64,000 bases of DNA from Streptosporangium sandarakinum (GTDB lineage: Bacteria; Actinomycetota; Actinomycetes; Streptosporangiales; Streptosporangiaceae). Positions 8,455 to 16,769 of the stretch are shown here, in pieces. The notes below the pieces were generated by a model that worked only from the letters and a program-made list of their open reading frames with translations, did not search any database and was not told the DNA's origin. The DNA lies in NCBI RefSeq assembly GCF_013409935.1, contig NZ_JACCCO010000001.1, forward strand, positions 1,302,001 through 1,366,000, in the 5' to 3' direction. The position numbers and the translations under genes are program-made. The first letter of the stretch is position 1. Each line of letters opens with the position of its first letter.

Positions 8455-8509
8455 TTGCACACGCCCAATGCACGTGCATTCGCTCTTGCACCTGCACAGG
8501 AGTTTGCAC
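8455..8509. promoter_or_regulatory. TGCAC repeat array and palindrome between divergent XRE and HATPase genes
   Basis: TTGCAC occurs at 8455-8460, 8486-8491 and 8504-8509. A further TGCAC lies at 8493-8497, and the perfect palindrome ATGCACGTGCAT lies at 8468-8479. Five related sites in 55 bases, in DNA this rich in G and C, suggest an operator cluster for the XRE regulator. The last copy touches the start codon of the HATPase gene. Confidence 0.6.
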
Positions 8510-8510
8510 C

Positions 8511-9029
8511 ATGATGATCCATGTGCAGTCCGCCCAAACCGCTCCCCCCAGAACGTCGTGGACGGCGCTCGACTGGTGGCCGCCCGTGGGCTGGTGGCCC
8601 GACGCCGCGCGCGACCTCCTGTCCGGGTCCCCGGCTCCGGCCAGCGCCACCTTCGTGCTCCCCCCGAGCGCGGAGTCGGTCCACTCGGCGCGCAGCTTCG
8701 CCACCGGCACCCTGACCGGCTGGAACCTCGCCGACCTGAGCGAGAGCATGGAACTGATCGTCTCGGAACTGGCCACCAACGCGTTCCGGCACGGCCTGCG
8801 GCTGGCCGAGGCGCGCGCCAAGGAGCCCATCAGACTCTCCCTGCTGCGCCGGGACGGCCTCGTGGTCTGCGCGCTCAACGACCCCGGCGCCGGCTTCCCC
8901 GCGCTCCGTGACCCCTCCCCGCTGGACGTCGGCGGCCTCGGGCTGCACATCGTCGACTCGCTCAGCCTCCGCTGGGGCTGGGCTCCGCTGGCCCCGTACG
9001 GCAAAATCGTCTGGGCCGTCCTCGGTTAG
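8511..9029 (+). CDS. Anti-sigma-factor-like ATP-binding protein (HATPase_c_2)
   Basis: A 172-residue GHKL ATPase fold protein resembling RsbW/SpoIIAB-type serine kinases. The N box is VSELATNAFRHG near residue 85, the G1 box NDPGAGFP near 122 and the G2 region GGLGLHIVDSL near 145. The N-terminus is Trp-rich (DWWPPVGWWPDAA), which is unusual. AGGAG sits eight bases before ATG 8511. Divergent placement from an XRE/DUF397 pair is the classical three-gene developmental cassette of actinomycetes; its sigma or other partner is not visible here. Confidence 0.88.
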   Translation: MMIHVQSAQTAPPRTSWTALDWWPPVGWWPDAARDLLSGSPAPASATFVLPPSAESVHSARSFATGTLTGWNLADLSESMELIVSELATNAFRHGLRLAEARAKEPIRLSLLRRDGLVVCALNDPGAGFPALRDPSPLDVGGLGLHIVDSLSLRWGWAPLAPYGKIVWAVLG

Positions 9030-9082
9030 GCTCCGTGCCGTGGATCGTCCCGCCCCGCCGCGGAGATCCACGGCACGGAGCC
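9029..9082 (+). terminator. Rho-independent-like hairpin with perfect 18-base stem
   Basis: Bases 9029-9046 and 9065-9082 are perfect inverted copies (GGCTCCGTGCCGTGGATC and its complement) around an 18-base loop. The left arm begins on the last base of the HATPase stop codon. No U-tract follows, which is common in actinomycete terminators. Confidence 0.75.
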
Positions 9083-9461
9083 CGACCGGCCGCCGCGGGC
9101 GCCCCCGCCGGAGAACGGCCGGCCCCGTCCCGCGAGGCGGACCCGCCCCCTCGACCCGCCGCCGTCCCCGGCGCCCCCTCCTCGGTCCTCCCGAAGTCCA
9201 GCCCCTCCCCGAAGCCCGCACACCCCACAGTCCTTCCCGGAAGGCGCCGCCTCTTCCCCTCATCTGGCGCCGGCCCGGTTCCGGGGCCGCCATCCGACTC
9301 CCCTCGGGCGGCCCCGGGACCCGGCCAGAGAACAGATGGTCACCGGCGGGGAACTCATTGCATTCTGCGCGGTGCATGCCTCCCGGGATGCCCTCTGCAT
9401 TACCGTGGATGCCTATGGCTCGCGGAGAGTCCCCGCGCGAGATTCCTGAGAGAGCTGCGAG
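9083..9461. other. Non-coding spacer
   Basis: About 380 bases between the HATPase terminator and the next gene. The first 250 are strongly C-rich and open in several frames without any recognisable protein. The last 130 have lower GC with repeated GCAT/GATGCC words and a TACCGT hexamer at about 9402 that could be a -10 element for the following gene. I see no RNA gene. Confidence 0.4.
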
Positions 9462-11858
9462 ATGGACGATGACCTGCTCGGCTGGCTGAAGACCCTCGAC
9501 GAAGACCGCCTCACCCGGCTGCTGGCCAACCGGCCGGACGCCATCGCCCCGCCGTGGCCCCGCCGCATCGACACCCTCGCCCAGCGGCTGGGCAGCGGCT
9601 TCGCGGTGATCGGGGTCATGCGGGGCCTTCCGCTGCCCGCCATCGAGGTGGCGCAGGCGTCGCTCGCCCTCGGCGGCCGGGTCTGGCTGGAGGAGCTGGC
9701 CCGGTTCATGGGCGTCCCCGAGGCCGAGGTGGCCCCCTGGATCGACCGGCTGTTCGACCACGCCCTGGCCTGGCCCGACGCCGAGGGGCGCATCCGCGTC
9801 GCCGAGGGGGTCGCGCGGTGGTGGACCGCCCCCTGCGGGCTCGGCGAGCCGCTCACCCACTACCTGGACTCCTGGACGGTCAGCGCCGACGCGCTGCGGG
9901 CCCTGGCCAGGACGCTCGGCCTGCCGCAGGGGCCCAAGCGCCGCACCGTCACCCGGATCATCGAGGTGCTGTCCGACCCCGGCCGGGTCACGGCCATGAT
10001 CGGGCGGGCGCCGGAGGGCACCCGGCGGCTGCTGGAGGGGTTCGCCTGGGACGGCCCGGTCCGCGACGTCGACGGCGGGCGCTTCGTCGCGCCGGGCACC
10101 CCGGAGAAATGGGCCGGCGACCACGGGCTGCTCTTCCGGCCGAGCTGGAACGTCGCCGAGATGCCCCGGGAGGTGGCGCTCGCCGTACGCGGCCCCGGCT
10201 ACCACCCGCCCTTCACCCCCGTCCCGCCCGACCTCGCGGGCGTCCCGGTCGATCCGGAGACGGTCGACCACCTGATGACGCTCGCCGCCCCGCACGTGGT
10301 GGAACGCTGCTCGGCGATGCTGGAGAACACCGCCAAGGTCCCGCTGCCGCTGCTGAAGGCGGGCGGGATCGGCGTGCGCGAGGTCCGGCGGCTGGCCAGG
10401 GACACCGGCTGCGACGAGGACGAGACCCGACTGCTGCTGGAGGTCTGCGCGGTGGCCCGGCTGCTGGCCTGGGACGAGCCGGCCGGCGGCCTGATGCCGA
10501 CCGAGAAGTTCGACCGCTGGCGCCTGGACGACTCCGCCGCCCGGCTGCGGGTGCTGCTGTCGGCGTGGTGGCGGATGGAGCGCTCGTCGCTGCGCCGGGT
10601 GGACGGCAGGTACGGCACCGTGCTCGGCGACGACCTCGCCGGGGCCTCGGTCGCCCGTGCCCGGCGCGCCGTCCTCGGCGTGCTGGCCCGGCTGCCGGCG
10701 AGCACCGCGTGCACCGACATGGACGGGCTCGTCAGGGCGGCCCACTGGCACGCCCCGCTGCTCGACATGCCGCTGCTCGCCGAGTGCGCCCCGGCCGTGC
10801 TGGAGGAGGCGCGGATGCTCGGGCTGGTCGCCTGCGACGCCGTCACCGACCTCGGTCGCGCGCTGGCCTCCCTGGACGCCGTCGCCGGGGACGAGAACGA
10901 CGACTGCGCGCCGGCGGTGGAGAACGACCCGGTGCTGGTGGAGTGCTCCGTCCGGGCGCTGGCCAGCGTGCGCCGCAGCGCGCTGTTCGGCGCCGACCTC
11001 ACCGCCGTGGTGACCGGCCCGCCCTCCGCCGAGCTGGCCGAGCTGCTGGACCGCGCCGCCGACCGCGAGTCGCGCGGCACCGCGTCGGTGTGGCGGTTCA
11101 CCCCGGCGAGCGTGCGCCGGGCGATGGACGCCGGGCACACCGCCGACGCGCTGCTGGCCGACCTGGCCGAGGTGGGCGCGGTGCCGCAGCCCCTCGACTA
11201 CCTCGTGCGCGACGTGGCCAGGCGGCACGGCGAGGTCACCGTCACCACGGTCGCCTGCATCGTGCAGGCGTCCGATCCCGCCCTGCTGGCCGAGATCGCC
11301 GGGCACCGGCGACTGTCCCGGCTGGGCCTGCGGCTGCTCGCGCCCACCGTGCTGGCCAGCGCGCAGCCCGCCGACCGTACCCTCGCCGCGCTCCGGGAGA
11401 ACGGCTACGCGCCGGTCCCGGTCGAGGACACCGGGGAGATCACCGTCCGCCGCGCCCGCGTCGACGAGCCGCAGAACGGGCGGCTGATCCTGCTGCCCGG
11501 CGGCCGGGTCGCCGAGCTGGAGCAGCCGCCGCACCCGCTGGTCGAGCCGCCGCCGGATCCCGGCGAGCACGCCCGGCGGCTGCTGTCGGCCGAGAACCAC
11601 ATCGCCCAGGCCGGCGGCCGGACCTGGGCGGTCATCGGCCGGATGGCCTCCCGGCTGCCGACGGCCCAGCAGTCGCTGCTCGGCTTCGTGGTGGACCGCG
11701 GCGTCCGGGCCGCGATCACGCTCGCCGACGGCCTGACCGCCACCGTCAGCCACGGGGAGCTGCGCAGCGGCGTGCTCGACGCGTGGTGCGAGGAGGCGGG
11801 CGACTACCTGGAGTTCCCGCTGGCCGACATCATCGAGGTCCGCGGCGCCTACGCCTGA
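9462..11858 (+). CDS. Helicase-associated domain protein (XPB/Ssl2-like N-terminal type)
   Basis: A 798-residue actinobacterial protein annotated in relatives as helicase C-terminal/XPB-Ssl2-like N-terminal domain protein. It lacks Walker motifs and DEAD boxes, so it is not itself an active helicase. The N-terminal start MDDDLLGWLKTLDEDRLTRLLANRPD and the repeated winged-helix-like segments are typical. The C-terminal region (GYAPVPVEDTGEITVRRARVDE, ending FPLADIIEVRGAYA) is the XPB-like fold. In many actinomycetes it lies beside a true XPB helicase gene; none is in this window. It is transcribed alone. The ribosome site before ATG 9462 is weak. Confidence 0.85.
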   Translation: MDDDLLGWLKTLDEDRLTRLLANRPDAIAPPWPRRIDTLAQRLGSGFAVIGVMRGLPLPAIEVAQASLALGGRVWLEELARFMGVPEAEVAPWIDRLFDHALAWPDAEGRIRVAEGVARWWTAPCGLGEPLTHYLDSWTVSADALRALARTLGLPQGPKRRTVTRIIEVLSDPGRVTAMIGRAPEGTRRLLEGFAWDGPVRDVDGGRFVAPGTPEKWAGDHGLLFRPSWNVAEMPREVALAVRGPGYHPPFTPVPPDLAGVPVDPETVDHLMTLAAPHVVERCSAMLENTAKVPLPLLKAGGIGVREVRRLARDTGCDEDETRLLLEVCAVARLLAWDEPAGGLMPTEKFDRWRLDDSAARLRVLLSAWWRMERSSLRRVDGRYGTVLGDDLAGASVARARRAVLGVLARLPASTACTDMDGLVRAAHWHAPLLDMPLLAECAPAVLEEARMLGLVACDAVTDLGRALASLDAVAGDENDDCAPAVENDPVLVECSVRALASVRRSALFGADLTAVVTGPPSAELAELLDRAADRESRGTASVWRFTPASVRRAMDAGHTADALLADLAEVGAVPQPLDYLVRDVARRHGEVTVTTVACIVQASDPALLAEIAGHRRLSRLGLRLLAPTVLASAQPADRTLAALRENGYAPVPVEDTGEITVRRARVDEPQNGRLILLPGGRVAELEQPPHPLVEPPPDPGEHARRLLSAENHIAQAGGRTWAVIGRMASRLPTAQQSLLGFVVDRGVRAAITLADGLTATVSHGELRSGVLDAWCEEAGDYLEFPLADIIEVRGAYA

Positions 11859-11927
11859 TCCCGCCGAGATCCGCGGCGTCCGCGCCCGGCCCCGCCGAGA
11901 TCCGCGACGTCCCCACCCGGCCCCGCC
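11835..11927. repeat. Three 31-base tandem units spanning the stop codon
   Basis: Units 11835-11865, 11866-11896 and 11897-11927 follow one another with an exact 31-base period. Unit 2 matches unit 1 at 24 of 31 bases and unit 3 at 28 of 31. The first unit lies mostly inside the 3' end of the helicase-associated gene and includes its TGA stop, which became CGG in unit 2. Confidence 0.85.
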
Positions 11928-11998
11928 GAAGCCGCCGCGGTCGCCACGGCCGGGGGCAGAGGGAGGTGAGGTAGCGGCCGGCGTGCGCGGTTCCGGCC

Positions 11999-12619
11999 TC
12001 ACCCCAGGACGAGCGCCCGGACCGCCTCCCTGGCCCGTGCCTCGCCGTACTCGGCGACCAGGGCCGTCATGTGCTCGGCGGCCAGCGGGGCGAGCAGGGC
12101 GTGCGCCAGGGGGCCGGCGTCGCACCCGGGGCGGGCCTCGGTGAGCAGGATCGCCACGTGGTGGCACCAGAACCGGTAGGCGCCGATCCGGTAGCGCGCG
12201 CCGGGGCTCGCGGTCTCCGACATCCGGACCAGGTCGAGGTGGCCGAGCAGGTGCTCAAGGTAGGCGTCCACGAACGCCGCGAGCCGTTCGGCGGCCGGAG
12301 CGCCGGGCCCGAGGGGCGCGGGCCCGGACAGGATCGCCGCCTGCAGTTCGCGCTCGCGCTCGTCGAGGAGCGCCACGGCCAGTCCCGACTTGTCGCCGAA
12401 CCTCCGGAAGAGCGTGCCCTTGCCCACGCCTGCCTCCGCCGCGACCGCGTCCATCGAGACGCCGTCCACCCCCCTGTCCCGGAACAGCTTCGCCGCCGCC
12501 GCCAGCACCTTCGCCCGGTTACGCGCGGCGTCGGCCCGCTCCCTGGGCCGCGTGGCGGGCGGCGACGGCGGCTCGCTTGACGAAGCGGACCGCGGTCCGT
12601 TAAATTCCATGTCGCTCAC
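11999..12619 (-). CDS. TetR family transcriptional regulator
   Basis: A 206-residue repressor. After a Ser/Pro-rich leader of about 30 residues comes a standard TetR helix-turn-helix (NRAKVLAAAAKLFRDRGVDG, then MDAVAAEAGVGKGTLFRRFGDKSGL, residues 33-80). The ligand domain is of the common C-terminal type, with a WCHHVAILLTEARPG stretch. GTG at 12619 is the likely start. It is divergent from a rhodanese gene, and two palindromes lie between and within their 5' ends, so it most likely represses itself and the rhodanese. Confidence 0.9.
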   Translation of the reverse strand: MSDMEFNGPRSASSSEPPSPPATRPRERADAARNRAKVLAAAAKLFRDRGVDGVSMDAVAAEAGVGKGTLFRRFGDKSGLAVALLDERERELQAAILSGPAPLGPGAPAAERLAAFVDAYLEHLLGHLDLVRMSETASPGARYRIGAYRFWCHHVAILLTEARPGCDAGPLAHALLAPLAAEHMTALVAEYGEARAREAVRALVLG

Positions 12620-12637
12620 AAAAACGGACTATAGTCC
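12586..12637. promoter_or_regulatory. Two palindromic TetR operators in the tetR/rhodanese divergent promoter
   Basis: CGGACCGCGGTCCG (12586-12599) and GGACTATAGTCC (12626-12637) are perfect palindromes sharing GGAC-N4-GTCC arms, with centres 39 bases apart. The first lies exactly between a possible -35 TTGACG (12577-12582) and -10 TAAATT (12601-12606) reading toward the rhodanese gene, so a bound repressor would block that promoter. Confidence 0.65.
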
Positions 12638-12660
12638 ACTTATGGCCGAGGAGGCCAGCC

Positions 12661-12999
12661 ATGACCGCACTGATCAGCCGTGACGAGCTCAGGGCCGCGA
12701 TCGAGACGGGCACCGTCGTCGTCGTGGACGCGCTCGGCGGCGACTACTACGCCCAGCAGCACCTGCCCGGCGCGCTCGCCCTGGTCGAGAACGAGGTGGC
12801 CGACCGCGCCGCCGGACTGCTCCCCGACAAGGACGCCGCCATCGTCACCTACTGCTCCAACCCCGCCTGCGGCAACAGCGAGGCGGTGGCCCGGCGGCTG
12901 ACCGGCCTCGGCTACACCAACGTCCGCAAGTACCGCGAGGGCATCCAGGACTGGGTCGAGGCAGGGCTGCCCGTCGAGTCGGGCGTCGCCGTCCACTGA
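12661..12999 (+). CDS. Rhodanese-like domain protein
   Basis: A 112-residue single-domain rhodanese, a sulfurtransferase fold. The catalytic loop cysteine is in VTYCSNPACGNSEAVARRL near residue 62, and the loop is followed by the usual helix and YREGIQDWVEAGLPVE. The start ATG has GGAGG seven bases upstream. It is divergent from a TetR gene whose operators overlap its promoter, suggesting induction by a signal sensed by TetR, perhaps a thiol or sulfur compound. The sulfur donor and acceptor are unknown. Confidence 0.92.
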   Translation: MTALISRDELRAAIETGTVVVVDALGGDYYAQQHLPGALALVENEVADRAAGLLPDKDAAIVTYCSNPACGNSEAVARRLTGLGYTNVRKYREGIQDWVEAGLPVESGVAVH

Positions 13000-13005
13000 C
13001 GGCGG

Positions 13006-14286
13006 TCAGCCGCGCACCCCGCAGCGGCGCACCGCCAGCAGGGCCAGCACCCGGGTGACGTCGCGCAGCTCGCGCAGGCCGACCCGCTCGCGCGGGGCGT
13101 GGGCGAGGCGGACGTCTCCCGGGCCGTAGTGCAGGGCCGGCACCCCGCCCGCGGCGTAAAGGCGCAGGTCGCTGCCATACGGCGCCGCCGTCTCGGCCGG
13201 CCGGGTCCCGGTGACGTCGGCCACCGCCGCCGCGACCTGGGCTGGCAGCTCGTGCCCGGCGGGCACCCGGCCGCTCGCGAACCGCCCTCCGGGCCAGGTC
13301 ACGATGGGCGGGTGAGCGCGCAGCCACGAATCGCCGATCCCGGCGACCGCCTCCTCCAGAGCGCGGCGGGCCTCGGCCGGGTCCTCGTCCAGCCGCACGC
13401 CCATCCTGCCCTCGGCGACCAGCAGGTCGGGCACGCTGCTGGCCCAGTCGCCCGCGCGGACCGTGCCGACCTCGATCGGGTAGGGAAGCGGGTTGCCCGC
13501 GAAGATCGGATCGGGGTCGCGGTTGCGGTCGGCCTCCAGCCGCCGCAGCTCCGTGAGGACCGGCCAGAACGCCTCCAGCGCGTTGACGCCCTCGTAGCGG
13601 GTCGCGCCGTGGGCGGCCCGGCCGGCGACCTCGACGCGGAACGTCAGCGCGCCGGCCGTGGCGGTGATGACCGCCCCGCCGGTCGGCTCGGTGATCACCG
13701 CCGCCTCGCCGCGGTGGCCGCGCGCCAGGGTGGCGAACGCGCCCAGGCCGCCGTCCTCCTCGCTCACGACGCAGTGCACGGCCAGCGGCCGGGCCAGCCG
13801 TACGCCCGAGCGGTGGACGGCGGCGGCGACCGCGAGGTTGGCCGCCAGCCCGGCCTTCATGTCGCAGGCGCCCCGGCCGTGCAGGACGTCGCCGGTGATC
13901 CGGGCGCCGAAGGGGTCGCCGCCCTCCCACTTGGCCAGGTCGCCGGTGGGCACCACGTCCACGTGCCCCTGAAGGACCAGGGCGGGCTCGCCCTCGCCCC
14001 CGGTGACGGCGACCACGCCGTAGCCCTCGGTGCGAGGGGCCTCGGTGCCGGGGAACCCGGGGTCGGCGCGCAGGGCGTCCAGGTCGAGCTTCCAGACGTC
14101 GACGTCCATGCCCGCCTCCGAGAGCAGCCGCCCGCAGCGGTGCTGCAGCTCCGACTCGGCGTCGGTGCCGGTCACGCTGGGCGTCCGCACCAGCTCGGCC
14201 AGCAGCCGGACCGTCTCCGCCTCGTCGATCGCCGCCAGCACCCTCGCCTCGTCGGGGGACACCCCGCCCGCCACGCCCTCGCGCAT
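13006..14286 (-). CDS. M20 family metallopeptidase (ArgE/DapE-like)
   Basis: A 426-residue dizinc amidohydrolase. The metal ligands are visible: LQGHVDVVPTGD (His, Asp), GRGACDMKAGLAAN (Asp), VVSEEDGGLGAF (catalytic and ligand Glu pair) and the late HYGPGDVRLAHAPRERV (His). A dimerisation domain lies in between, around GRAAHGATRYEGVN. The family removes N-acyl groups from amino acids or cleaves small peptides; the substrate here is unknown. ATG at 14286 follows the stop of the DUF885 gene by four bases, so the two form an operon. Confidence 0.9.
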   Translation of the reverse strand: MREGVAGGVSPDEARVLAAIDEAETVRLLAELVRTPSVTGTDAESELQHRCGRLLSEAGMDVDVWKLDLDALRADPGFPGTEAPRTEGYGVVAVTGGEGEPALVLQGHVDVVPTGDLAKWEGGDPFGARITGDVLHGRGACDMKAGLAANLAVAAAVHRSGVRLARPLAVHCVVSEEDGGLGAFATLARGHRGEAAVITEPTGGAVITATAGALTFRVEVAGRAAHGATRYEGVNALEAFWPVLTELRRLEADRNRDPDPIFAGNPLPYPIEVGTVRAGDWASSVPDLLVAEGRMGVRLDEDPAEARRALEEAVAGIGDSWLRAHPPIVTWPGGRFASGRVPAGHELPAQVAAAVADVTGTRPAETAAPYGSDLRLYAAGGVPALHYGPGDVRLAHAPRERVGLRELRDVTRVLALLAVRRCGVRG

Positions 14287-14290
14287 GCCG

Positions 14291-15901
14291 TCAGCCTTCC
14301 ATGGCGACCCGGCGGGCCAGCCCGAGGGGCAGGCCACCGGAGCCGGCCAGCGCGTCGTGGAAGGAACGCAGGTCACCGCGGCCGGCGGCGAGGTAGTCGG
14401 CGCGAATGCGGTCGATCTCCAGGGCGCCGGTGAGGTACGACGGGGCCTGGGTGGGCCAGGCGCAGTAACGGTTGACCTCGCCCTTGGCCGTGCCCGGGGT
14501 CAGCGAGGTCCTCTCCGTCATGAAGGTCTCGGCCTCCTCGACGGTCATCTCGCCGCAGTGCAGCGAGACGTCCACGACGATGCGGGCCGCCCGGAAGAGG
14601 CGGAACTCCAGGTGGGCGAGCTCCTGGGCGGGGGTGGTGAAGTATCCCTCCTCCCGCATGACCTTCTCCACGTACAGGGCCCAGCCCTCGGTGAAGTACG
14701 GCGTGCGGAACAGCCTGCGGGCCCGGCGCGGGTTGCCCGCCATCCAGGACAGGTGCCAGTGGTGGCCGGGGTAGGCCTCGTGGACGGCGATGGAGGGCAT
14801 CTGCGCCCTGGCGTTGGTGCGCAACCGCTGGCGCACCTGCTCGCCGGTGAACGAGTCGGGGGTGAACGGCACGAAGAAGTGCCCGAGCCGGGAGGCGGAC
14901 AGCGGCGGGGGCATCATGTATGAGGCGACGGCGAGGATGGGCCGCTGGAACTCCGGCGACGGCACCACCCGGCACTCCTCGCCATCGGCGAAGGTCACCA
15001 GGCCGCGCTCGCGCACGAACCTCCTGGCCCGCTCGGTCTCGGCCTCGTACTCCGCCCGCATGTCCTCAAGGGTCGGCGGGTGGTCGTCCTGGAGGGCCGT
15101 GATGGCCGCGTGCCAGTCCCCGGAGCCGCCGGGCAGCAGCCGGGCGATCTCCCGCATCTCGGCGTCCAGCTCCTCGTACGCCTTCTGCCCCCGGCGCAGC
15201 AGCTCGTCGGCGCCGTAGCCGAGCATCTCCCGGTCGCGCAGCAGCGTGGAGTACAGTTCCTCGCCCATCCGCCAGGTCCCGGTGGCCCGGAAACCCTCCA
15301 GGAAGGCGGCCAGCTCGTCGAAGGCCGCCGCCGCGGGCTCGGCCGCCGCCGCCAGCCTGGCCCGCAGGGCCTCGTCGGCGACCTGGCCGGGGATCGTCTC
15401 GGTGAGCAGGCGCCGGGCGGTCCGCGCCTGGCCCAGGCCCCGCTCGACCAGCAGGGGGCTCGCCAGCCCGGGGTCGAGGTTGGCCCGGCAGGCCGAGAGG
15501 ACGCCCGGCACCTCGGCGAGCCGGGCAACGGCGGCCTCGACCAGCTCGGCCTCGGGGGCCAGCCGGTGCATGAACGGGGTGAACATCGAGTTGAAGATCG
15601 GCCCCGTGTAGACCGACGGGTCACGCCGCCAGGCGGGCCAGGACCCCTGGGCCAGATCGCCGCGCAGCCCGGACATCACCAGCTCGCGGTCGATCCGCTC
15701 CTCGAAGTCCCCGCCGGGGACCGCCTGGAGGCGCTCCAGCCAGCGGCGGGACTCGCGCTCGCGGGCGAGGATGCCCCCCTCCGTGAAGTCGCCGAGGGTC
15801 CTGTCGCGACCCTCGGCGCCCATGAGGGCGGCGAAGATGGGGTTGGCGTCGAGATACCAGTCGATGTAGTCGCCGACCGGATCCGGGGAGAGCTCCGTCA
15901 T
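14291..15901 (-). CDS. DUF885 family putative metallopeptidase
   Basis: A 536-residue protein of the DUF885 family. It carries the signature AVHEAYPGHHWHL near residue 365, which is an HExxxGH-type zinc site, and the downstream glutamate in YFTEGWALYVEKVM. No signal peptide is present, so it is probably cytoplasmic. The family includes peptidases and carboxypeptidase-like enzymes acting on small peptides. It is first in a two-gene operon with an M20 peptidase, and together they suggest intracellular processing of acylated or short peptides. Confidence 0.9.
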   Translation of the reverse strand: MTELSPDPVGDYIDWYLDANPIFAALMGAEGRDRTLGDFTEGGILARERESRRWLERLQAVPGGDFEERIDRELVMSGLRGDLAQGSWPAWRRDPSVYTGPIFNSMFTPFMHRLAPEAELVEAAVARLAEVPGVLSACRANLDPGLASPLLVERGLGQARTARRLLTETIPGQVADEALRARLAAAAEPAAAAFDELAAFLEGFRATGTWRMGEELYSTLLRDREMLGYGADELLRRGQKAYEELDAEMREIARLLPGGSGDWHAAITALQDDHPPTLEDMRAEYEAETERARRFVRERGLVTFADGEECRVVPSPEFQRPILAVASYMMPPPLSASRLGHFFVPFTPDSFTGEQVRQRLRTNARAQMPSIAVHEAYPGHHWHLSWMAGNPRRARRLFRTPYFTEGWALYVEKVMREEGYFTTPAQELAHLEFRLFRAARIVVDVSLHCGEMTVEEAETFMTERTSLTPGTAKGEVNRYCAWPTQAPSYLTGALEIDRIRADYLAAGRGDLRSFHDALAGSGGLPLGLARRVAMEG

Positions 15902-15978
15902 GCTCCGTGAGCCTACTGCCGCGGGCCGGCTCCGGGGTTTGACGGGCGCCGCCCCGCCCGTCCCATAAGCTTCGTGGT

Positions 15979-16299
15979 GTGGGTGACCCGAAGTTCGAGA
16001 TCCAGATGCTCCACGACCGCGTCATGGTGAAGGTGGAGCCGGAGTCAGAGGAACGGCGCAGCACGGCGGGGATCGTCATCCCGGCGACGGTGAAGATGGC
16101 CAACCGGCTCGTCTGGGGTCAGGTCTGCGGCGCGGGCGCGAACGTCCGCGCGGTCAAGGTCGGGGACAAGGTCCTGTTCAACCCCGAGGACCAGTACGAG
16201 GTCGAGGTTCACGGCCAGATCTACCTCGTCCTGCGCGAGCGCGACCTGCACGCCATCGCCACCCAGCAGACCGACAACGGCACCGGCCTGTACCTCTGA
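15979..16299 (+). CDS. GroES-like co-chaperone family protein
   Basis: A 106-residue protein with the GroES (Cpn10) fold: LHDRVMVKVEPESEERRSTAGIVIP at the start, then VKVGDKVLFNPEDQYEVEVHGQIYLVLRERDL. It lacks the usual groEL partner nearby and is not the main groES, which normally starts an operon with groEL. Actinomycetes often carry this solitary paralogue. GTG at 15979 has no good ribosome site. A TTGACG (15939-15944) and a CATAAG about 19 bases later would put transcription start almost on the GTG, so a leaderless mRNA is possible. Confidence 0.82.
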   Translation: MGDPKFEIQMLHDRVMVKVEPESEERRSTAGIVIPATVKMANRLVWGQVCGAGANVRAVKVGDKVLFNPEDQYEVEVHGQIYLVLRERDLHAIATQQTDNGTGLYL

Positions 16300-16516
16300 C
16301 GCGCCCCGCCGGCGCCGCTGAGCGCCCTCGCCCCTTTCCTCCCGGCGAGTGCGTGAATCGGCAAGGAACCGTGCGCGTGACGTCAATGACGGCCGCCGTC
16401 CGCCTCATTACCGTGATCTCCGGCCGCCGGAAATCCGACCGGAGGCCGGACCGGTCCGCCTCGGCCTTCACCGGCACCGCGGTCCGCCCGCCGAACCGGA
16501 GAAGAGGAGGACTCCA

Positions 16517-16549
16517 TGCGCGTCCGCCGCGACATCGTCTGGACCTGAC
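16517..16549 (+). CDS. Micro-ORF 1, 10-residue peptide MRVRRDIVWT
   Basis: An 11-codon reading frame with a strong ribosome site (GGAGG five bases before ATG) and a TGA stop. The peptide starts Met-Arg-Val-Arg-Arg. A near copy lies 89 bases downstream, and both precede an MFS exporter. The +X+ pattern (Arg-X-Arg) near the start resembles macrolide-dependent ribosome arrest peptides such as ErmDL (MRLR), so a regulatory leader peptide is my favoured reading. A tiny secreted or modified peptide is the alternative. Confidence 0.5.
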
Positions 16550-16605
16550 CCGCGCGTGCCCTCCGAGGCCCAGCGCGTCCCCCGATTCAGAAAGAGAGGT
16601 GCTCC

Positions 16606-16638
16606 GTGCGCATCCGCCGCGACGTCATCTGGAACTGA
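16606..16638 (+). CDS. Micro-ORF 2, 10-residue peptide MRIRRDVIWN
   Basis: The second copy has the same length, starts at GTG, and has GAGAGG six bases upstream. It differs from the first at five of 33 bases. One base changes the start codon, three swap Val and Ile, and one changes Thr to Asn. Flanks are also copied (GAGG before, CCGCGCGTG after the stop), so this arose by local duplication of about 50 bases. Translation of both copies is supported by both retaining a ribosome site, start, stop and chemically similar residues. Confidence 0.5.
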   Translation: MRIRRDVIWN

Positions 16639-16716
16639 TCCGCGCGTGATCGTCCACGCCTCGTGATCACGGATGGAACACGCCGCCGTCGGTGACGTGG
16701 TCCGCCGTACGAGGGG

Positions 16717-16742
16717 CCGGCGACGCACCCTCCTGTCGCCGG
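16717..16742 (+). promoter_or_regulatory. Hairpin with anti-Shine-Dalgarno loop before the MFS gene
   Basis: CCGGCGAC (16717-16724) pairs perfectly with GTCGCCGG (16735-16742). The loop holds CTCCT (16730-16734), the exact complement of AGGAG (16761-16765), the MFS ribosome site. An alternative pairing between the two could expose or hide the ribosome site, the arrangement expected for translation attenuation by the upstream micro-ORFs. Confidence 0.5.
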
Positions 16743-16769
16743 TCCCTTCACGAACCGACGAGGAGAACG

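Noticed and set aside
9083-9461. Possible tRNA or small RNA in the longer spacers (also 37736-38168, 23767-24117)
   Set aside because: I looked for cloverleaf arms and conserved T-loop sequence and saw none; a covariance-model scan would be decisive.
8436-12167. A very long open frame on the minus strand opposite the helicase-associated gene
   Set aside because: It is the antisense shadow of a real gene in high-GC DNA: composition is Gly/Arg/Pro/Asp-biased, no family is recognisable, and it covers three real genes.
16353-16649. A 98-codon plus-strand frame covering the micro-ORF region
   Set aside because: It is arginine/proline-rich with no family signs and no ribosome site, and it reads out of frame through both duplicated micro-ORFs, whose own signals are better.
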